Positions 54,007-63,312 of a stretch of DNA of 64,000 nucleotides are shown piece after piece. The notes under the pieces were generated by a model. The model saw only the letters and a list, made by a program, of their open reading frames with translations. It was not told the DNA's origin and did no database searches. This DNA comes from JAQBGV01 sp032128395 (GTDB taxonomy: Bacteria > Planctomycetota > UBA8108 > UBA1146): positions 18,653 to 82,652 of the forward strand of contig JAQBGV010000046.1 in NCBI GenBank assembly GCA_032128395.1, given 5' to 3'. How positions within the stretch are numbered: position 1 is the stretch's first letter; every line of letters begins with the position of its first letter. The translations under genes were made by a program, and so were the position numbers.

Positions 54007-57000
54007 TCACTCTGCTTCTAGCTGGATTCCGTCGAACCAGACCTCGCCGCGGGTTCCCTTCACGAAGCAGGCGACGTACACCACCCGGGATGGGCCCGGG
54101 GACCAACGGAAGGTGTACGGCTTCCACGGGGTGTTCGGCTTGCGGAGCGGTTCCGTTCGCCCGAGCCAGCCGCCGAGCTCCCCGGTGAAGAGTCCGACGA
54201 ATGCCTCCCCCGCGAAATCCTCGGTGCGCATCGCGGCTTGGAGTCGGTAGGACTTCCCCGGTGGCAGGAAAATGCGCTGGATGATCGCTCCGCTCCCCGC
54301 GCGGAGAACCTCCACCCGAAGTGACTTCTCACCGATCGCTGGGGACTTTTCGGCCACTTCGAATCGCAACGAGCCGCGCGGTTCGGTCGCACCCTCGATC
54401 CAGCCGGGTTGCCACCCGGCCTCGAACGATCCGCTGAGCACCGGCTTGGTAGTGAATTTCAAGGGCTTCCCGGACGAGACGTCCTCGCCGGGAGGGGGTT
54501 CGTCGATCAAGCCGAGGTGCAGCGGCTTCCCTTCGGGGGTCGCGAGAGCCAGCACGAATCCGCGGCTCCCCGGCGGCTGATTCACCGCGACCTCGATGAA
54601 GCTCTCTCCCTTCGGGAAGATCACCGGGAAGGGGCGCTTCTGGTTCAGCATCAGTTCGTCGTGGGCGGGCTGGAACTGTTGGGGAGATGCGTCGAGTCTG
54701 CCGATCGCCTGCCCGTTCACGCGCACTTCGAGTTGCACATCGCTCGCGACGAGGATTCGCGCTTCGGTTTCCTCGGGAACCGCGATGCTCCGGAAGAGCA
54801 GCCACCGGCGCGCGCTCGCGATCGGCTCGCCGTCGATGGCGAGGTCGATCTCCGCGGTCGGCCAATTGATGCGCCGCCAGATGAGCGGGTCCCCACCTCC
54901 GTCGATGTCGAGCACCCACCAACTGCGGATCTCCGTTCCGGGGACGAAGGCGTAGTTCAACTGCCGAGGGTGGCTCTTCGCGAACAGGACCGACTTGCCT
55001 CCGAGATCGACCCGATCGTCGAAGACCGGCCAACCGTGCGCGCGGAAGATCCACGCGACGTTGCGGTCGAGAGCGAGCGAGTAGAGTGCGGCGATTCGTT
55101 CGATGCTGCTCAGGTTGTGCAGCGTCAATGTCTGTTCCGAGGCGCGCCGCTCGTCGATCATGCGGTGGTGGACATCGGGGCCGAAGAGTGCGCGTAGGGC
55201 GGGAAACACCGCCGCGTTCGGGCGCCAGTCGAAGCCGAGCTCGCCGCGGTCCTCGATCAGGTGATCGATCGTGCGCTGGTAGGTCGCGGCGTGGAGGAGC
55301 CGGTAGGCGATCGGACCGAACAGGGTCTCATCCGTCGCCGAGCCCCCCTCCGCGAGCATCATGTACGGATCGTGCCCGAAGCCGAGATTGTGGCCGTACT
55401 CGTGGCGATACGCTCCCGGGAGCAGATCCCCGGCGCAGGCGTAGCGGTGGAGCACCGCGCTGTCGAGCGTGATCACTCCTCCTCCCCCCGTCCCGCCGAT
55501 CCCGGGGGGGAGAAAGATGTCGAATTCCATGTGGAGCCGACGCATCCCATCGGGGAGACCGAGGGACGCGAGGCTTCCGTCGATCGTCTTCTTCACCTCC
55601 GGAAGGAGCGCGCGGATCCGCCGCTCGAACACCCCCGGCGCTCTCGCGCTCGACCCCGCATCGTTGAACACCTGGAGCTGTTCGAGCGTGGCGATTCCGA
55701 CGATCGACTCCGAGCCGTACGGGATCCTAGTCTCGTAGCGCAGCTTGCCCAGGTCGAGGTCGAGGAGACGTTCGACCTCCTGGAAGCGCAGCGACTGCAG
55801 TTCCCGGTCGAGCTTGGTGACGGTACCGTCGAACCCCTCGAGTCGTCCCGGCTCCCCGGGGGCGCGCTCGAGCAGGCGTCCCCCCGCATCCGCGACCGCG
55901 AGCCAGAACTGCTGCTGACGGTCCTTCCGCTTCTGATACAGGGTCAGAGACCACGGGGCACGCGGCGCCAACTGGTGGTGCGCACCGGAGGGGAGATCGA
56001 CGCTGTACGGGATGAAATCTGCGCGGTCTCCGCCGGCGAGGGTCGCGGCGAGCTCGATCCGGTAGGTCCCTGGCATCACGTAGGCGCGCCACGGACCTTC
56101 GGTCTTGAACCGGAAGCGTTCTCTGTAACGACTCGCCGCGCAGAGCTCTCCAGTCACGCTGGTCGCGCCTCCGGCCGCTTTCGCGGGATCGAACTCGACC
56201 ACCGCGAAGCGTTCTCGGGAGAATCCCCACTCGATCTCGGAGCGCTCGGGAGTGACCATCTCCGAGATCAGGACCGGCTCCCCGTCGTCGGTGCGGCCGA
56301 GCAGGCCGAGCTGGACCGGGAGTTTGCCGAGCAGGAGCCGCAACTCGCCGCGCGCCGGACGCGAGGATTCGAGCCGGCCGCGCACTCCTATCTGCTGGGC
56401 CACCGCTTCGTACCGGTACGCCTCGGCGATCGGCGCCGGGGTGACCCAGATCCGCTCGATCGGAAGTGTGGTTTCCCCTTCATCGAGGATGCGCACCAGG
56501 ACCGAGCGATCGGGAACGAGCCGCAGTGAGTTCTCCTCGGCGCCGATCCTGCCGGAGAGCGAGAGAAAACGAGGGAGACGAACGACGATCGTCGGCGCGT
56601 TCGGATCGATCGGCTCGGGGACCTCGGCGTGCACGAAAACGGTGTAGCTCCCCGGGACGACCGCGCGGGTGAACCGCCCCGCCTCGTCGGTGACCCCTTC
56701 GAAGGTCGCGAGTCCGCCCCCCTCGACGAGAAGGAGCACTCGGGCCTCCGGCACCGGACGCCCGAGGTCGTCGAACACACTGACCGTCACGTTGCGCGTC
56801 GCGAGCTGTTCTCGCTCCCACTCTTCGCGCGCGCGCTCGCGCTCGATCGCGATTGCTTCGGCGGCGAGCGGAGTGGTGTGCCCTCCTTCGGGAAGGACCT
56901 CCTCGGCGGTGGCGAGCAGTGAGCCGTCGCTGTCGAGGAGTTCGAAGACCACCCGATGATCCTCGGGCTCGAGCAGGGCGAAGTAGCGACGGACCCGTTC

Positions 57001-58278
57001 CCCCCTGCGCGCTCCGGTGAGGGTCAGGGGAATCTTCTCGCCACGTCTCACCTGACGAGAACGCAAGCGCACCTGTGCTCCGACCGGGAGCCCATCCGGC
57101 CGGATCTCCACGCCGATCACCCGGTAGTGGCGGCCGCGATGGGCAGAGTTTCGCTCGGGGACTCCCGGGCCCTTTCTCTCGATGAAATCGGGCGGTGCGC
57201 TGTGGTTCTTCTGGTTGAACTCGTAGCCGATGGTACGTGCGCCGGGAGGCCACGCGTCGGGGATGATCCGCAGGAGCGGCTTCTGCGTCTCGACGGTGAC
57301 GACCGGCTGTTCGGTCTCGCCATCGGACGGGACATCGGAATTGGCCGCAGCGGGGACCGGGGTCGCGTCTGCCGTGTCCTCGCGCTCGGGGCCGCCCTCG
57401 GTGTCCGGGACGATCCAGTCGTCGCCGACGGGGGCGCGAAGTTCCCGCACTGGGACGGTCGACTCGTCATCGATGGGGTTGAACAGGTTGTCGTCACCCT
57501 CGGCCCGAGGAGGGTGGAACTCGCGCACCGGCTCCAAGGAGTCGGCGGAAGCGCCCTCTGGAGTCGAGATCCCACCGGTCGGATTCGTCGGAGCGACGTT
57601 TCGACTCTCGCGTTCGACCGCCGCTCTCCGTCCGCCGATATCGATCAGCCCCGCACCGCTCCCATCGCTCATGATCTCGTCGACCGCCCAGACGATTCCG
57701 GCGATCGCGACGATCGCGACCACCGCGGCGGTCGCGACCTGGGCGGGGGAGACTCGGCGGATGGTGCGGCGACGCCGGATCGGCGCGGCGGCGGCGGTCG
57801 GCCGAGGCGCCGACGACTCTTCACCGGTGGACTCGGGTCGAGAGGGTCGGAGCGGGGCGGCAGCGATCTGTGGAGTCGAAGTCTCGATCTTCTGGGATGC
57901 CGCTCTGGAAGGAGCCGCTCGCACCCCCGGTTTTCGCTCCATGGCAGCGGATGGATCGCCGAACCGGATCTCGCAGTCTCCGATGTGGAACTTCAGCCCT
58001 CGGGTGAGGGGGATCCGATCGATGCGTTCACCGCGGACCTCGGTCCCGTTCCCCGAACCGAGGTCGACGAGGGTGAAACGCCCCCCTTCGCCGATGATCT
58101 CGGCGTGCCGTCTGGAGGCTCGGGGGGTGAGGAGCACGATGTCGTTCTCGTCGGCGCGTCCGATCGTCAGGGGACGATGCCCCGCGTAGTCGATCGTGCG
58201 GCTCTTCCCCTCCTCGGTGATCGTCACCCGGATGGGGAGGCCGATCGGCGCGTCGTCTCTCGGATCACGTTTCTTCAT
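54007..58278 (-). CDS. FHA-transmembrane-metzincin-type protease
   Basis: A 1423-residue single-pass protein. Residues about 30-100 form an FHA phosphothreonine-binding domain (GRADENDIVLLTPRASRRHA; LVDLGSGNGTEVRG), which faces the cytoplasm. A membrane helix lies at about 177-198 (ATAAVVAIVAIAGIVWAV). The external part has a linker rich in Glu, Pro and Val, a Cna/carboxypeptidase-regulatory-like beta repeat near 496 (VTVSVFDDLGRPVPEARVLL), further beta domains, and near 957 the zinc motif HEYGHNLGFGH (H-E-x-x-H-x-x-G-x-x-H), typical of metzincin metalloproteases. A CBM-like beta domain closes the chain (about 1270-1423). The combination implies a cytoplasmic phospho-signal linked to an external protease. 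GGGAG precedes ATG 58278. Confidence 0.78.
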   Translation of the reverse strand: MKKRDPRDDAPIGLPIRVTITEEGKSRTIDYAGHRPLTIGRADENDIVLLTPRASRRHAEIIGEGGRFTLVDLGSGNGTEVRGERIDRIPLTRGLKFHIGDCEIRFGDPSAAMERKPGVRAAPSRAASQKIETSTPQIAAAPLRPSRPESTGEESSAPRPTAAAAPIRRRRTIRRVSPAQVATAAVVAIVAIAGIVWAVDEIMSDGSGAGLIDIGGRRAAVERESRNVAPTNPTGGISTPEGASADSLEPVREFHPPRAEGDDNLFNPIDDESTVPVRELRAPVGDDWIVPDTEGGPEREDTADATPVPAAANSDVPSDGETEQPVVTVETQKPLLRIIPDAWPPGARTIGYEFNQKNHSAPPDFIERKGPGVPERNSAHRGRHYRVIGVEIRPDGLPVGAQVRLRSRQVRRGEKIPLTLTGARRGERVRRYFALLEPEDHRVVFELLDSDGSLLATAEEVLPEGGHTTPLAAEAIAIERERAREEWEREQLATRNVTVSVFDDLGRPVPEARVLLLVEGGGLATFEGVTDEAGRFTRAVVPGSYTVFVHAEVPEPIDPNAPTIVVRLPRFLSLSGRIGAEENSLRLVPDRSVLVRILDEGETTLPIERIWVTPAPIAEAYRYEAVAQQIGVRGRLESSRPARGELRLLLGKLPVQLGLLGRTDDGEPVLISEMVTPERSEIEWGFSRERFAVVEFDPAKAAGGATSVTGELCAASRYRERFRFKTEGPWRAYVMPGTYRIELAATLAGGDRADFIPYSVDLPSGAHHQLAPRAPWSLTLYQKRKDRQQQFWLAVADAGGRLLERAPGEPGRLEGFDGTVTKLDRELQSLRFQEVERLLDLDLGKLRYETRIPYGSESIVGIATLEQLQVFNDAGSSARAPGVFERRIRALLPEVKKTIDGSLASLGLPDGMRRLHMEFDIFLPPGIGGTGGGGVITLDSAVLHRYACAGDLLPGAYRHEYGHNLGFGHDPYMMLAEGGSATDETLFGPIAYRLLHAATYQRTIDHLIEDRGELGFDWRPNAAVFPALRALFGPDVHHRMIDERRASEQTLTLHNLSSIERIAALYSLALDRNVAWIFRAHGWPVFDDRVDLGGKSVLFAKSHPRQLNYAFVPGTEIRSWWVLDIDGGGDPLIWRRINWPTAEIDLAIDGEPIASARRWLLFRSIAVPEETEARILVASDVQLEVRVNGQAIGRLDASPQQFQPAHDELMLNQKRPFPVIFPKGESFIEVAVNQPPGSRGFVLALATPEGKPLHLGLIDEPPPGEDVSSGKPLKFTTKPVLSGSFEAGWQPGWIEGATEPRGSLRFEVAEKSPAIGEKSLRVEVLRAGSGAIIQRIFLPPGKSYRLQAAMRTEDFAGEAFVGLFTGELGGWLGRTEPLRKPNTPWKPYTFRWSPGPSRVVYVACFVKGTRGEVWFDGIQLEAE

Positions 58279-58334
58279 CGTCTCCCGTACCCAATTCTCA
58301 CCCGAGCGTCTCCCACGACCTGGGTCCCCGTGGA

Positions 58335-59564
58335 TCACGGAGTGTCGAGGAGGAGTACGTCTGCGAGGTCCCCCTCGTTGAGACGGTCGACCTCGGCACC
58401 GACCCGAACCAGGCAATTCGCGTTCGCGAAGCTCGACAGCAAGTGCGATCCTTGCCCCCCTAGAGGGGAAAGGACGAGCTCCTGCCGCGATTCGTCGTAC
58501 TCGACTCTCCCTCGCAAGAGCTGCAGGCGCCCCACCCGCGGGAAGACCCTTCCCGCAAGGACCCGCGCGCGGCGGTGGGGGAGCAGACCGTCTAGGCGCC
58601 CCTCCATCTTCGCCAGGGCCGGCCGCACGAAAATCTCGAAGCTGACCAGGCACGCCGCGGGGTTTCCCGGGAGCCCGAAAAAGGGGACCCCGCCGATCAT
58701 CCCGTCGACGAGCGGCTTTCCGGGCTTCATGTCGACCTGCCGAACTTGGACCTCATCCCCGAGTTCGCGCGCGACCTCGCGGATGTAGTCGAGATCGCCG
58801 GCCGAGATCCCCCCGGTGGTGATGATCGCGTCGGGACCGAACTCGAGTGTCGCTCGGAGCCCGCGGCGGATCGCCTCGCAGTCGTCCCTGAGGACCGGAC
58901 GCGGGATCGGCACCGCTCCCCAGCGGCGAAGTCGCGCGACCAAGGAATAGAGGTTCGAGTTTCGGATCTTCCCCGGGGTGAGGGTCGACTCGACCGGCAC
59001 CAGCTCGTCCCCCGAGGAGTGCACCGCGACACGCGGCCGCCCGCGCACCGGCACGTGAGCACATCCGACGGTGGCGAGGACTCCGAGCGCGGCGGGACCG
59101 AGACGCGTGCCGGCGGAGAGCACCTCGTCCCCGACGGCGAAATCTTCTCCCGCTCGGCGGATGTGCGTTCCGGGGGCGACCGGCGCCCCGAAGGTGACGG
59201 AGCCATCATCGTAGGAGAGACATCGTTCGAAGGGGACGATCGCATCGGCGCCGTCGGGGATCGGGGCGCCGGTGAGGATCCGCATCGCCTCCCCTGCCGC
59301 GAGGGCGCGCGAGGCGGGACGCCCTGCCTCGATCAATTCGACCACCGGCAGCGGCGTAGGGTGTGCCTTGCTCGCACCCGCGAGGTCGGCGCTACGCACC
59401 GCGAATCCGTCCATCGCGGTGTTGTCGAAGGGCGGGATCGCATCGCGGGAGCGGATCCCGCTCGCCAGGGTCCGATCGAGCGCCTCCTCGAGAGGGACGG
59501 TCACTGGGCCGAGTGGGACGATACGTGCGAGGATCTGCGCGCGTGCTTCCTCGAGCGAGATCAT
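58335..59564 (-). CDS. moeA: Molybdopterin molybdenumtransferase MoeA
   Basis: A 409-residue enzyme. MoeA motifs are evident: AIPPFDNTAMDGFAVR near residue 47, RILTGAPIPDGADAIVP near 100, TTGGISAGDLDYI near 255, VDMKPGKPLVDG and GLPGNPAACLVSFE. It inserts molybdate into adenylated molybdopterin, the last step of cofactor synthesis, in the cytoplasm. The start ATG 59564 overlaps the cutA TGA as ATGA, so cutA and moeA are translationally coupled. The FHA-metzincin gene begins 57 bases downstream of its stop, perhaps in the same transcript. Confidence 0.92.
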   Translation of the reverse strand: MISLEEARAQILARIVPLGPVTVPLEEALDRTLASGIRSRDAIPPFDNTAMDGFAVRSADLAGASKAHPTPLPVVELIEAGRPASRALAAGEAMRILTGAPIPDGADAIVPFERCLSYDDGSVTFGAPVAPGTHIRRAGEDFAVGDEVLSAGTRLGPAALGVLATVGCAHVPVRGRPRVAVHSSGDELVPVESTLTPGKIRNSNLYSLVARLRRWGAVPIPRPVLRDDCEAIRRGLRATLEFGPDAIITTGGISAGDLDYIREVARELGDEVQVRQVDMKPGKPLVDGMIGGVPFFGLPGNPAACLVSFEIFVRPALAKMEGRLDGLLPHRRARVLAGRVFPRVGRLQLLRGRVEYDESRQELVLSPLGGQGSHLLSSFANANCLVRVGAEVDRLNEGDLADVLLLDTP

Positions 59565-59899
59565 CGATTCCCCCCGGCCGACGGTAGCGGCCCGGTGACC
59601 GACTCCACCCACTGGAAGTACTCCTTGAGCCCCTCTTCGACCGAGAACATCAGCAGCTCGGGGCATTCGTAGGGGTGGAGTTCACGGAAGCGCTGCTCGA
59701 AGCCCCCCGCGGTCCGCGGGGCGGTCTTGATGAACAGGATCGCCTCGGAATCATCATCGCGAATCTCTTCCTCCCAGCGGTAGATCGAGCGCACCTTGGG
59801 GATGATGTTGACGCACGCTGCGAGCCGTTCCTCGACGAGTCGGCGGGCGAGCTCCGCGGCAGCGACAGCGGGCACGGTGGCGACGCAGAAGTAGATCAC
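59561..59899 (-). CDS. cutA: Divalent-ion tolerance protein CutA
   Basis: A 112-residue protein of the CutA1 family. The signature CVNIIPKVRSIYRWEEEIRD and the C-terminal HPYECPELLMFSVEEGLKEY match the family's trimer-forming strands. CutA1 is linked to copper and other metal tolerance, though the molecular action is still debated. GTG 59899 follows GGAGG at a good distance; the open frame extends upstream without family similarity. It is joined to moeA by a four-base overlap. Metal handling suits the pairing with a molybdenum cofactor gene. Confidence 0.9.
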   Translation of the reverse strand: MIYFCVATVPAVAAAELARRLVEERLAACVNIIPKVRSIYRWEEEIRDDDSEAILFIKTAPRTAGGFEQRFRELHPYECPELLMFSVEEGLKEYFQWVESVTGPLPSAGGNR

Positions 59900-60046
59900 G
59901 GAGTCCCTCCGAGGTGTTTTCTGGTTCCCAACCATCGGGCCCGGACACGGCCGCATCTTCGCTTCCGTTCCCGTGCGTCGATCCGATTCTCAACCCTGAC
60001 CCGAGAGGGGCTTTCGCTTCCGAGCTCCGGTCCCGACAATAGCAGC

Positions 60047-62503
60047 ATGGGTTGGCTCGTACTCGAGGGCAAGAGCGGGGAACGCGCCCGCGAAAGACGT
60101 GTGCAGATCCCCGAGGCCGGGACGGTGCTCTGTGGCCGTTCCGGGCAGGCGGACCTGGTCCTTTCCGCCACTGCGGTCTCCCGCCGCCATGCGATTTTCT
60201 TCCACGAAGGGGGGCGCGACTGGGTCCGGGACGCCGGCTCGACCAACGGCACCGAAGTGAACGGTACCAAGCTGACCGAACCGCAACCGTTGAAAGATGG
60301 GGACCGGGTTCAGGTCGGGGTGGTCGAAATGGTCTATCGCGAATTCGTTGCGCACCCCGCTGCGATCCCTTCCCGCCGACGAGTCGATTCCCCCTCCTCC
60401 GGCGGACCGATGACCGACACTCCCAGGTGGAGCGACGTGACCCTCATCGGAAAGGGTGGGATGGGCGAGGTGTACCGCGCCCGGGATCGCGACCTCGCGA
60501 CCGAGGTCGCGATCAAGCGACTGCGCGCGCGGGACGGGCGATCCGCCGATCTCTTGCAGCGATTGCATGCGCGGGAGGCGGCGCTCGGGCGCACGATCGA
60601 GCATCTGAATGTGGTGCGGGTTCTCGAAGAAGGGGTGTGGGGTGGAGATCCGCTGTTGCTTCTCGAGTGGGTCGAAGGGCAGGACCTCGCGACGCGGGGA
60701 GAGAGCCTCTCGCGGATCGAGAAGCTCGAGGTATTGCGTCAGACCGCGCTGGGTCTCGACGCCGCGCACCGCGCGGGGATCGTCCACGCCGACCTGAAGC
60801 CGGCCAACCTGCTGCTCAGCAACCCCGCGGGGAGCGATGTCACCCGCCAGGAGAACCTGGGGATTCTCGAGGACCCCGATGACGAGCCGACCCCGACCGA
60901 AGACGATGCGCTCGCCCTCGAGATCGCGGATCGGATCGGCCTTCCGGACAAACCCAGTCTCGATCCCTTGCCGTTCGTCGGTCGCGAGGCGGAACTCGCG
61001 TTCATCTCTGAAATTGCGGCAGAGATCGCGGGGGGAGGTCGTCGTTGGGTTCTCCTCCACGGCGAGCGCGGGGTGGGACGGCGGCGACTGATCGAGGAGG
61101 CGCGCCTGCGCGCTCTCGAAAACGGCGACTCGGTCCCGCTCGCGACTCCCGAGGACTGGGGCCCTCCCCCTGATGGGTTCGAGGGTGTGTGGATCACGCC
61201 GCTCCCGGCATTCTTCCCCGATGACGAGAAGCTCCGGCGCGCCGCCGACGCCGCGCGCGCCAGGGGCGAGGTGCGCGAGCTCTTCCTCAAGCCATTCCTG
61301 CGAGGTCAGACGATTCGGCTGGTGGAACGGATCTGCCGCGATGCGCGCTCGGCGCGAGCGTTCGCAGACGCGATCGACCGGGAGACCGCGAGCCACCCCG
61401 GTCTCCTCGCCGCCGCGCTCTCATCGGCATTCGACCGCGGCGCGTGGCGGGCGAGCGGGAGTGGCTACCGATTCGATCCCTCGGCGCTCGCGACCGACGA
61501 GCGCTCCGTCGGCGAGACCTTGATCGAGCGCTGGCGGGGCGAGGAGAAGGGAGTGCGGGATCTCCTTTCTCGACTCTCTCCGGTCATGGGAGGGCTCGAC
61601 TTCGAGGCGATCGCAGAGATCACACAGTTCGACGCCGCGACGCTGTACTACCTGCTCGAGCACGCCGAGCGGACCGGATACTTGCATCGCGAGGAGGAGC
61701 GTCGCCTCCGGTTCGGAAACGAAGTGTTGAGACGCTTCCTCGATCACGCCCTCGACGACGGCGAGCGGAGGCGCCGCGTTCGTCGCGCACTCCCGGTCTT
61801 GCGTGAACGAATCGAGACCGGTCGCGCCTCGACCGAGCTTCACCTCGGCGCAGCCGACCTCGCGCGGGCCGAGGGTCGACTGGAGGAGGCATTTCGTTGG
61901 TCGTTGCGCGGCGCCCTCGCGGCGCGGCAGCGCTACGAGCGGGAGCGGTTCTTCTCCGCGGTAGATGGGGCACGCGAGTGCTACCTCCAAGCGGGGGAGG
62001 GAGCTGCGCGTCGGGCGCTGCAGGCGGTGGGGGAGGAGCTCCTCGGGCCGGGAGGGCGTGGGATCGACGGTCTCGATCGTCTTCGTCGATTGCCGATCGC
62101 GGTGACGATGAAGATCGCCGACTTCGGGATCGCCCGTCGCGTCGATCCGGAAGAGGGCTCGGCGAAAGCGGGAGAAGTTCCGTGGGGAACTCCCCGGTAC
62201 ATGTCCCCGGAACAAGCGCGCGGGGATCCTCTCGCGGTCTCGAGCGACATCTTCAGCCTGGGGATCGTCAGCCGCGAACTGCTCGAGGGTAGCCATCCGC
62301 TCGGCGATCTGCGGGGCAAGGGAGCGGCACGGGCGATCACCGACGGCGCCGCATCGCCGGGACCCTTGGCGATGGCCACGCTGGGGGGGGCGCTCGCGGG
62401 CCTCCTCGCCCGGATGCTCGCGGTGGATGCGTCGGCGCGGCCGACCGCCCTCGAGGTCGCCGATGAGCTGCAGCGAGCGCAGATTCGCGCAGCCCTCGGC
62501 TAG
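60047..62503 (+). CDS. FHA / Ser-Thr kinase split by an AAA-type insertion
   Basis: An 818-residue protein. An FHA domain (about 20-100; CGRSGQADLVLSATAVSRRH; AGSTNGTEVNG) is followed by the kinase N-lobe and catalytic loop: IGKGGMGEVYRA (near 134), VAIKRL (near 153), HADLKPANLLLS (246-257). Instead of DFG next, there is a segment of about 430 residues resembling the AAA/ATPase and helical-repeat part of PknK-like kinases (FVGREAELAF near 310; GERGVGRRRL near 340, a P-loop lacking the usual Lys). Only then come MKIADFGIARR (near 690), MSPEQARG and the C-lobe to the end. All key kinase residues exist, so activity is possible. The order looks like an insertion or rearranged gene. ATG 60047 precedes the FHA domain; the frame is open earlier. 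Confidence 0.85.
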   Translation: MGWLVLEGKSGERARERRVQIPEAGTVLCGRSGQADLVLSATAVSRRHAIFFHEGGRDWVRDAGSTNGTEVNGTKLTEPQPLKDGDRVQVGVVEMVYREFVAHPAAIPSRRRVDSPSSGGPMTDTPRWSDVTLIGKGGMGEVYRARDRDLATEVAIKRLRARDGRSADLLQRLHAREAALGRTIEHLNVVRVLEEGVWGGDPLLLLEWVEGQDLATRGESLSRIEKLEVLRQTALGLDAAHRAGIVHADLKPANLLLSNPAGSDVTRQENLGILEDPDDEPTPTEDDALALEIADRIGLPDKPSLDPLPFVGREAELAFISEIAAEIAGGGRRWVLLHGERGVGRRRLIEEARLRALENGDSVPLATPEDWGPPPDGFEGVWITPLPAFFPDDEKLRRAADAARARGEVRELFLKPFLRGQTIRLVERICRDARSARAFADAIDRETASHPGLLAAALSSAFDRGAWRASGSGYRFDPSALATDERSVGETLIERWRGEEKGVRDLLSRLSPVMGGLDFEAIAEITQFDAATLYYLLEHAERTGYLHREEERRLRFGNEVLRRFLDHALDDGERRRRVRRALPVLRERIETGRASTELHLGAADLARAEGRLEEAFRWSLRGALAARQRYERERFFSAVDGARECYLQAGEGAARRALQAVGEELLGPGGRGIDGLDRLRRLPIAVTMKIADFGIARRVDPEEGSAKAGEVPWGTPRYMSPEQARGDPLAVSSDIFSLGIVSRELLEGSHPLGDLRGKGAARAITDGAASPGPLAMATLGGALAGLLARMLAVDASARPTALEVADELQRAQIRAALG

Positions 62504-63312
62504 TGTCCTGAGTCGACACCTGCGCCAAATTCAGGGGGGAGAAGGACTCGGCAGAAACGAACGAAGATGGTGTGGGCCGACTTCGATGGCGGATCGACCT
62601 GATGCAACGCGATTGCGTACTGCGCTCGTCCTCTTGTTACCCAAACTGCAAGAAGCTCGAATCCAACTCGGGGAGCCATGCACGCCCTCGCCCGAAACGG
62701 TGGGGGCGTGCTCCTTTTCCCAGAAGGACGGATGACGGCGAGCGAGGGCGTGTGCGGGTACCCCGTGCACGCATGGCGAACTCTACGGCCCGGGAGTGGT
62801 AAACGGGTTGCCTCTCTGGGAGGGGATGGCTCTCTGGAGGGGTGCAGAGAGCTGGGGTCACTGGTTGACCCCATCTTGACCACCCCCCATCACGAGGTGC
62901 TGCCTGCGCTGCTCGCGGGGGATCCAGAAGTCTGGTGCGTCGGGGAAGACCTCACCGACGATGGCGGGATGCAGGATCCGGACGAGGATGGGCCGGACAT
63001 GGTCTCTCGGATCGTGTCTTTGCACGTCCCTGGCCCGCCCGAGCAGGAGCGATGAGCACGGGGACGCCCCCTCATTCCTCCGCCTCGAAAAACTATCGAC
63101 AGTTCGGGCTCCCCAATCTGCGGTGGGCAAACGGTCGCCCGTACCGCAGAATCCCTGCATGAAGACATCGATATATTCTCGCGGCGTGCTCCGGGCGTCG
63201 TCAGTGCCTGAAAACGAATCGCCGATGCATCCGACACCGACCGAGTACTCTCAGCTCCACGCGCAACTACACTCAGTGGCTACGCGATGTTGAGAAGCCT
63301 CAGGGAGGCCGC
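62504..63312. other. Gene-poor stretch after the kinase gene
   Basis: About 800 bases with no recognisable gene. A frame at 62678-63055 codes 125 residues (LARNGGGVLLFPEGR at the start, an acidic end EDLTDDGGMQDPDEDG) but has no clear family or ribosome site; I rate it doubtful. A short GTGTC/GACAC hairpin near 62503 could mark the end of the kinase transcript. GC falls towards the right end. Confidence 0.4.

Noticed and set aside
58279..58653. Upstream extension of the FHA-metzincin frame
   Set aside because: It is antisense-like overlap with the end of moeA; ATG 58278 with GGGAG gives the natural start just before the FHA domain.
60836..62108. Invertible segment in the split kinase (GTCACCCGC and GCGGTGAC as inverted ends)
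   Set aside because: The repeat is only about 8 bases and both the AAA part and the kinase C-lobe read in the sense direction, which inversion cannot explain.
62630..62670. tRNA-like T-arm (CTCGAATCC followed by GGGGAGCCA)
   Set aside because: The arm has no pairing stem and no acceptor or anticodon arm can be drawn upstream.
62678..63055. Frame with VLLFPEGR, reminiscent of acyltransferase motif III
   Set aside because: The His-x4-Asp motif and the rest of the fold are missing, and there is no ribosome site; similarity is probably chance.
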